Positions 63,489-64,000 of a stretch of DNA of 64,000 nucleotides are shown in pieces (positions within the stretch are counted from its first letter, which is position 1; each line of letters opens with the position of its first letter). Source of the DNA: Tenacibaculum agarivorans (lineage in GTDB: Bacteria; Bacteroidota; Bacteroidia; Flavobacteriales; Flavobacteriaceae); assembly GCF_001936575.1 (NCBI RefSeq), contig NZ_MSMP01000001.1, forward strand, positions 1-64,000. Reading direction: 5' to 3'. Both the position numbers and the translations under genes were made by a program. The notes beneath the pieces were generated by a model. That model saw only the letters and a program-made list of their open reading frames with translations. It did no database searches and was not told where the DNA came from.

Positions 63489-64000
63489 ATGAAACAAATT
63501 ATCTTAACAGTATTCCTGAGTTTAGTAACTCTTACGGGATTATTAGCCCAAAGTACTGTAAAAGGAGTTGTAAAAGACAGCAACTCAGAAGAGGTAGTAC
63601 AAGGAGTTTCAATCAGTATTGAAGGAAGAAAAGAAAGCCAGCTAACTAAGGCAGATGGTACATTTTCTTTACAAGGTTTACCTGATGGAAAATTCATTGT
63701 TACACTAAAAAAAGAAGGTTATGAAACACAAAACTATCCTGTTACACTAAGTGGTAGTGTTGTTGATTTAGGTGAAATCTTCATGTATGAAGATGAATTT
63801 TCTGAAAATCAAGATTTAAGTACCATCATAATAGCAGATGATGAGTTGAGTGACGATGCAAATGGAGCTGACAATATATCAAGCTTATTGCAATCTTCAA
63901 GAGATGTTTATTTACGTGCTGCTGCTTTTGAGTTTAGCTCATCTTTCTTCAGAATTAGAGGATTAGATTCTGATAACGCTAAATTACTTATCAATGGTAT
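63489..64000 (+). CDS. TonB-dependent receptor (SusC-like), 5' end only
   Basis: 170 codons visible, truncated by the window edge. Signal peptide (IILTVFLSLVTLTGLLAQ), then a carboxypeptidase-regulatory-like domain (about 22-100; TVKGVVKDSNSEEVVQGVSI, LPDGKFIVTLKKEGYE). The plug region begins after (SSLLQSSRDVYLRAAAFEFS, FFRIRGLDSDNAKLLINGM). It is an outer-membrane receptor powered by TonB. The substrate (siderophore, glycan, vitamin) cannot be told from this part. Confidence 0.9.
   Translation, partial: MKQIILTVFLSLVTLTGLLAQSTVKGVVKDSNSEEVVQGVSISIEGRKESQLTKADGTFSLQGLPDGKFIVTLKKEGYETQNYPVTLSGSVVDLGEIFMYEDEFSENQDLSTIIIADDELSDDANGADNISSLLQSSRDVYLRAAAFEFSSSFFRIRGLDSDNAKLLING

Noticed and set aside
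1..64000. tRNA, rRNA, CRISPR, integrase or transposase signals
   Set aside because: None found by reading both strands; no tRNA-like cloverleaf or transposase-like protein could be supported.

Overview
The window looks like chromosome of a marine Bacteroidota bacterium of the family Flavobacteriaceae (Tenacibaculum/Aquimarina-like; the genus cannot be fixed from the sequence). The evidence is very AT-rich DNA, many promoters with the Bacteroidota -7 box TAnnTTTG a few bases before start codons, secreted proteins with C-terminal type IX secretion (T9SS) sorting domains, a fused OlsF-type acyltransferase, a SusC-like receptor start and several Bacteroidota-restricted small families. There are no rRNA or tRNA genes, insertion sequences or CRISPR arrays.

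Region 1 (1-18.9 kb, all on the minus strand) is a nonribosomal peptide biosynthetic cluster that runs off the left edge. In transcription order it has a specialised NusG/RfaH/UpxY-type antiterminator (18846-18325), a diaminobutyrate (Dab)-type transaminase, an Sfp-type phosphopantetheinyl transferase, a second, cluster-bound aspartate kinase, a type II thioesterase, a SyrD/PvdE-type cyclic-peptide ABC exporter, and a giant NRPS of at least 3779 residues (C-A-T-C-A-T-C-A-T-C-A...). The adenylation pocket residues read as Val-like, Ala and Lys-like (basic). Aspartate kinase plus transaminase imply that the cluster makes its own 2,4-diaminobutyrate from aspartate. Three gaps between cluster genes hold hairpin-forming inverted repeats. 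With the NusG paralogue at the head, this suggests control by processive antitermination.

Region 2 (19.3-26.7 kb) is mixed. It has two orphan genes of unknown function, a membrane protein/XRE regulator pair, a CBS protein, TatA, an O-methyltransferase, an ECF sigma/anti-sigma pair, panB, and a D-2-hydroxyacid dehydrogenase.

Region 3 (26.9-35.5 kb) starts with a secreted GH16 (agarase/carrageenase/porphyranase-type) enzyme with ricin lectin and T9SS domains and a beta-helix lipoprotein. A membrane-tethered LuxR-type HTH protein, a DUF4199 gene behind a striking 22-bp-spaced direct repeat, and several small conserved genes follow.

Region 4 (35.6-53.9 kb) is mostly housekeeping: an LEA-like protein, an OmpA lipoprotein, OlsF-like acyltransferase, the primary aspartate kinase, fructose-1,6-bisphosphatase, superoxide dismutase, a TetR/thioesterase pair sharing a palindromic operator, MetR-like/MetB, thymidine kinase, alanine racemase and MscL.

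Region 5 (53.9-64 kb) has a 1467-residue multi-domain secreted glycoside hydrolase-like protein, a 795-bp non-coding gap, peroxide-defence-type genes (AhpD-like, OsmC), RecJ, an endonuclease/exonuclease/phosphatase protein and the start of a TonB-dependent receptor.
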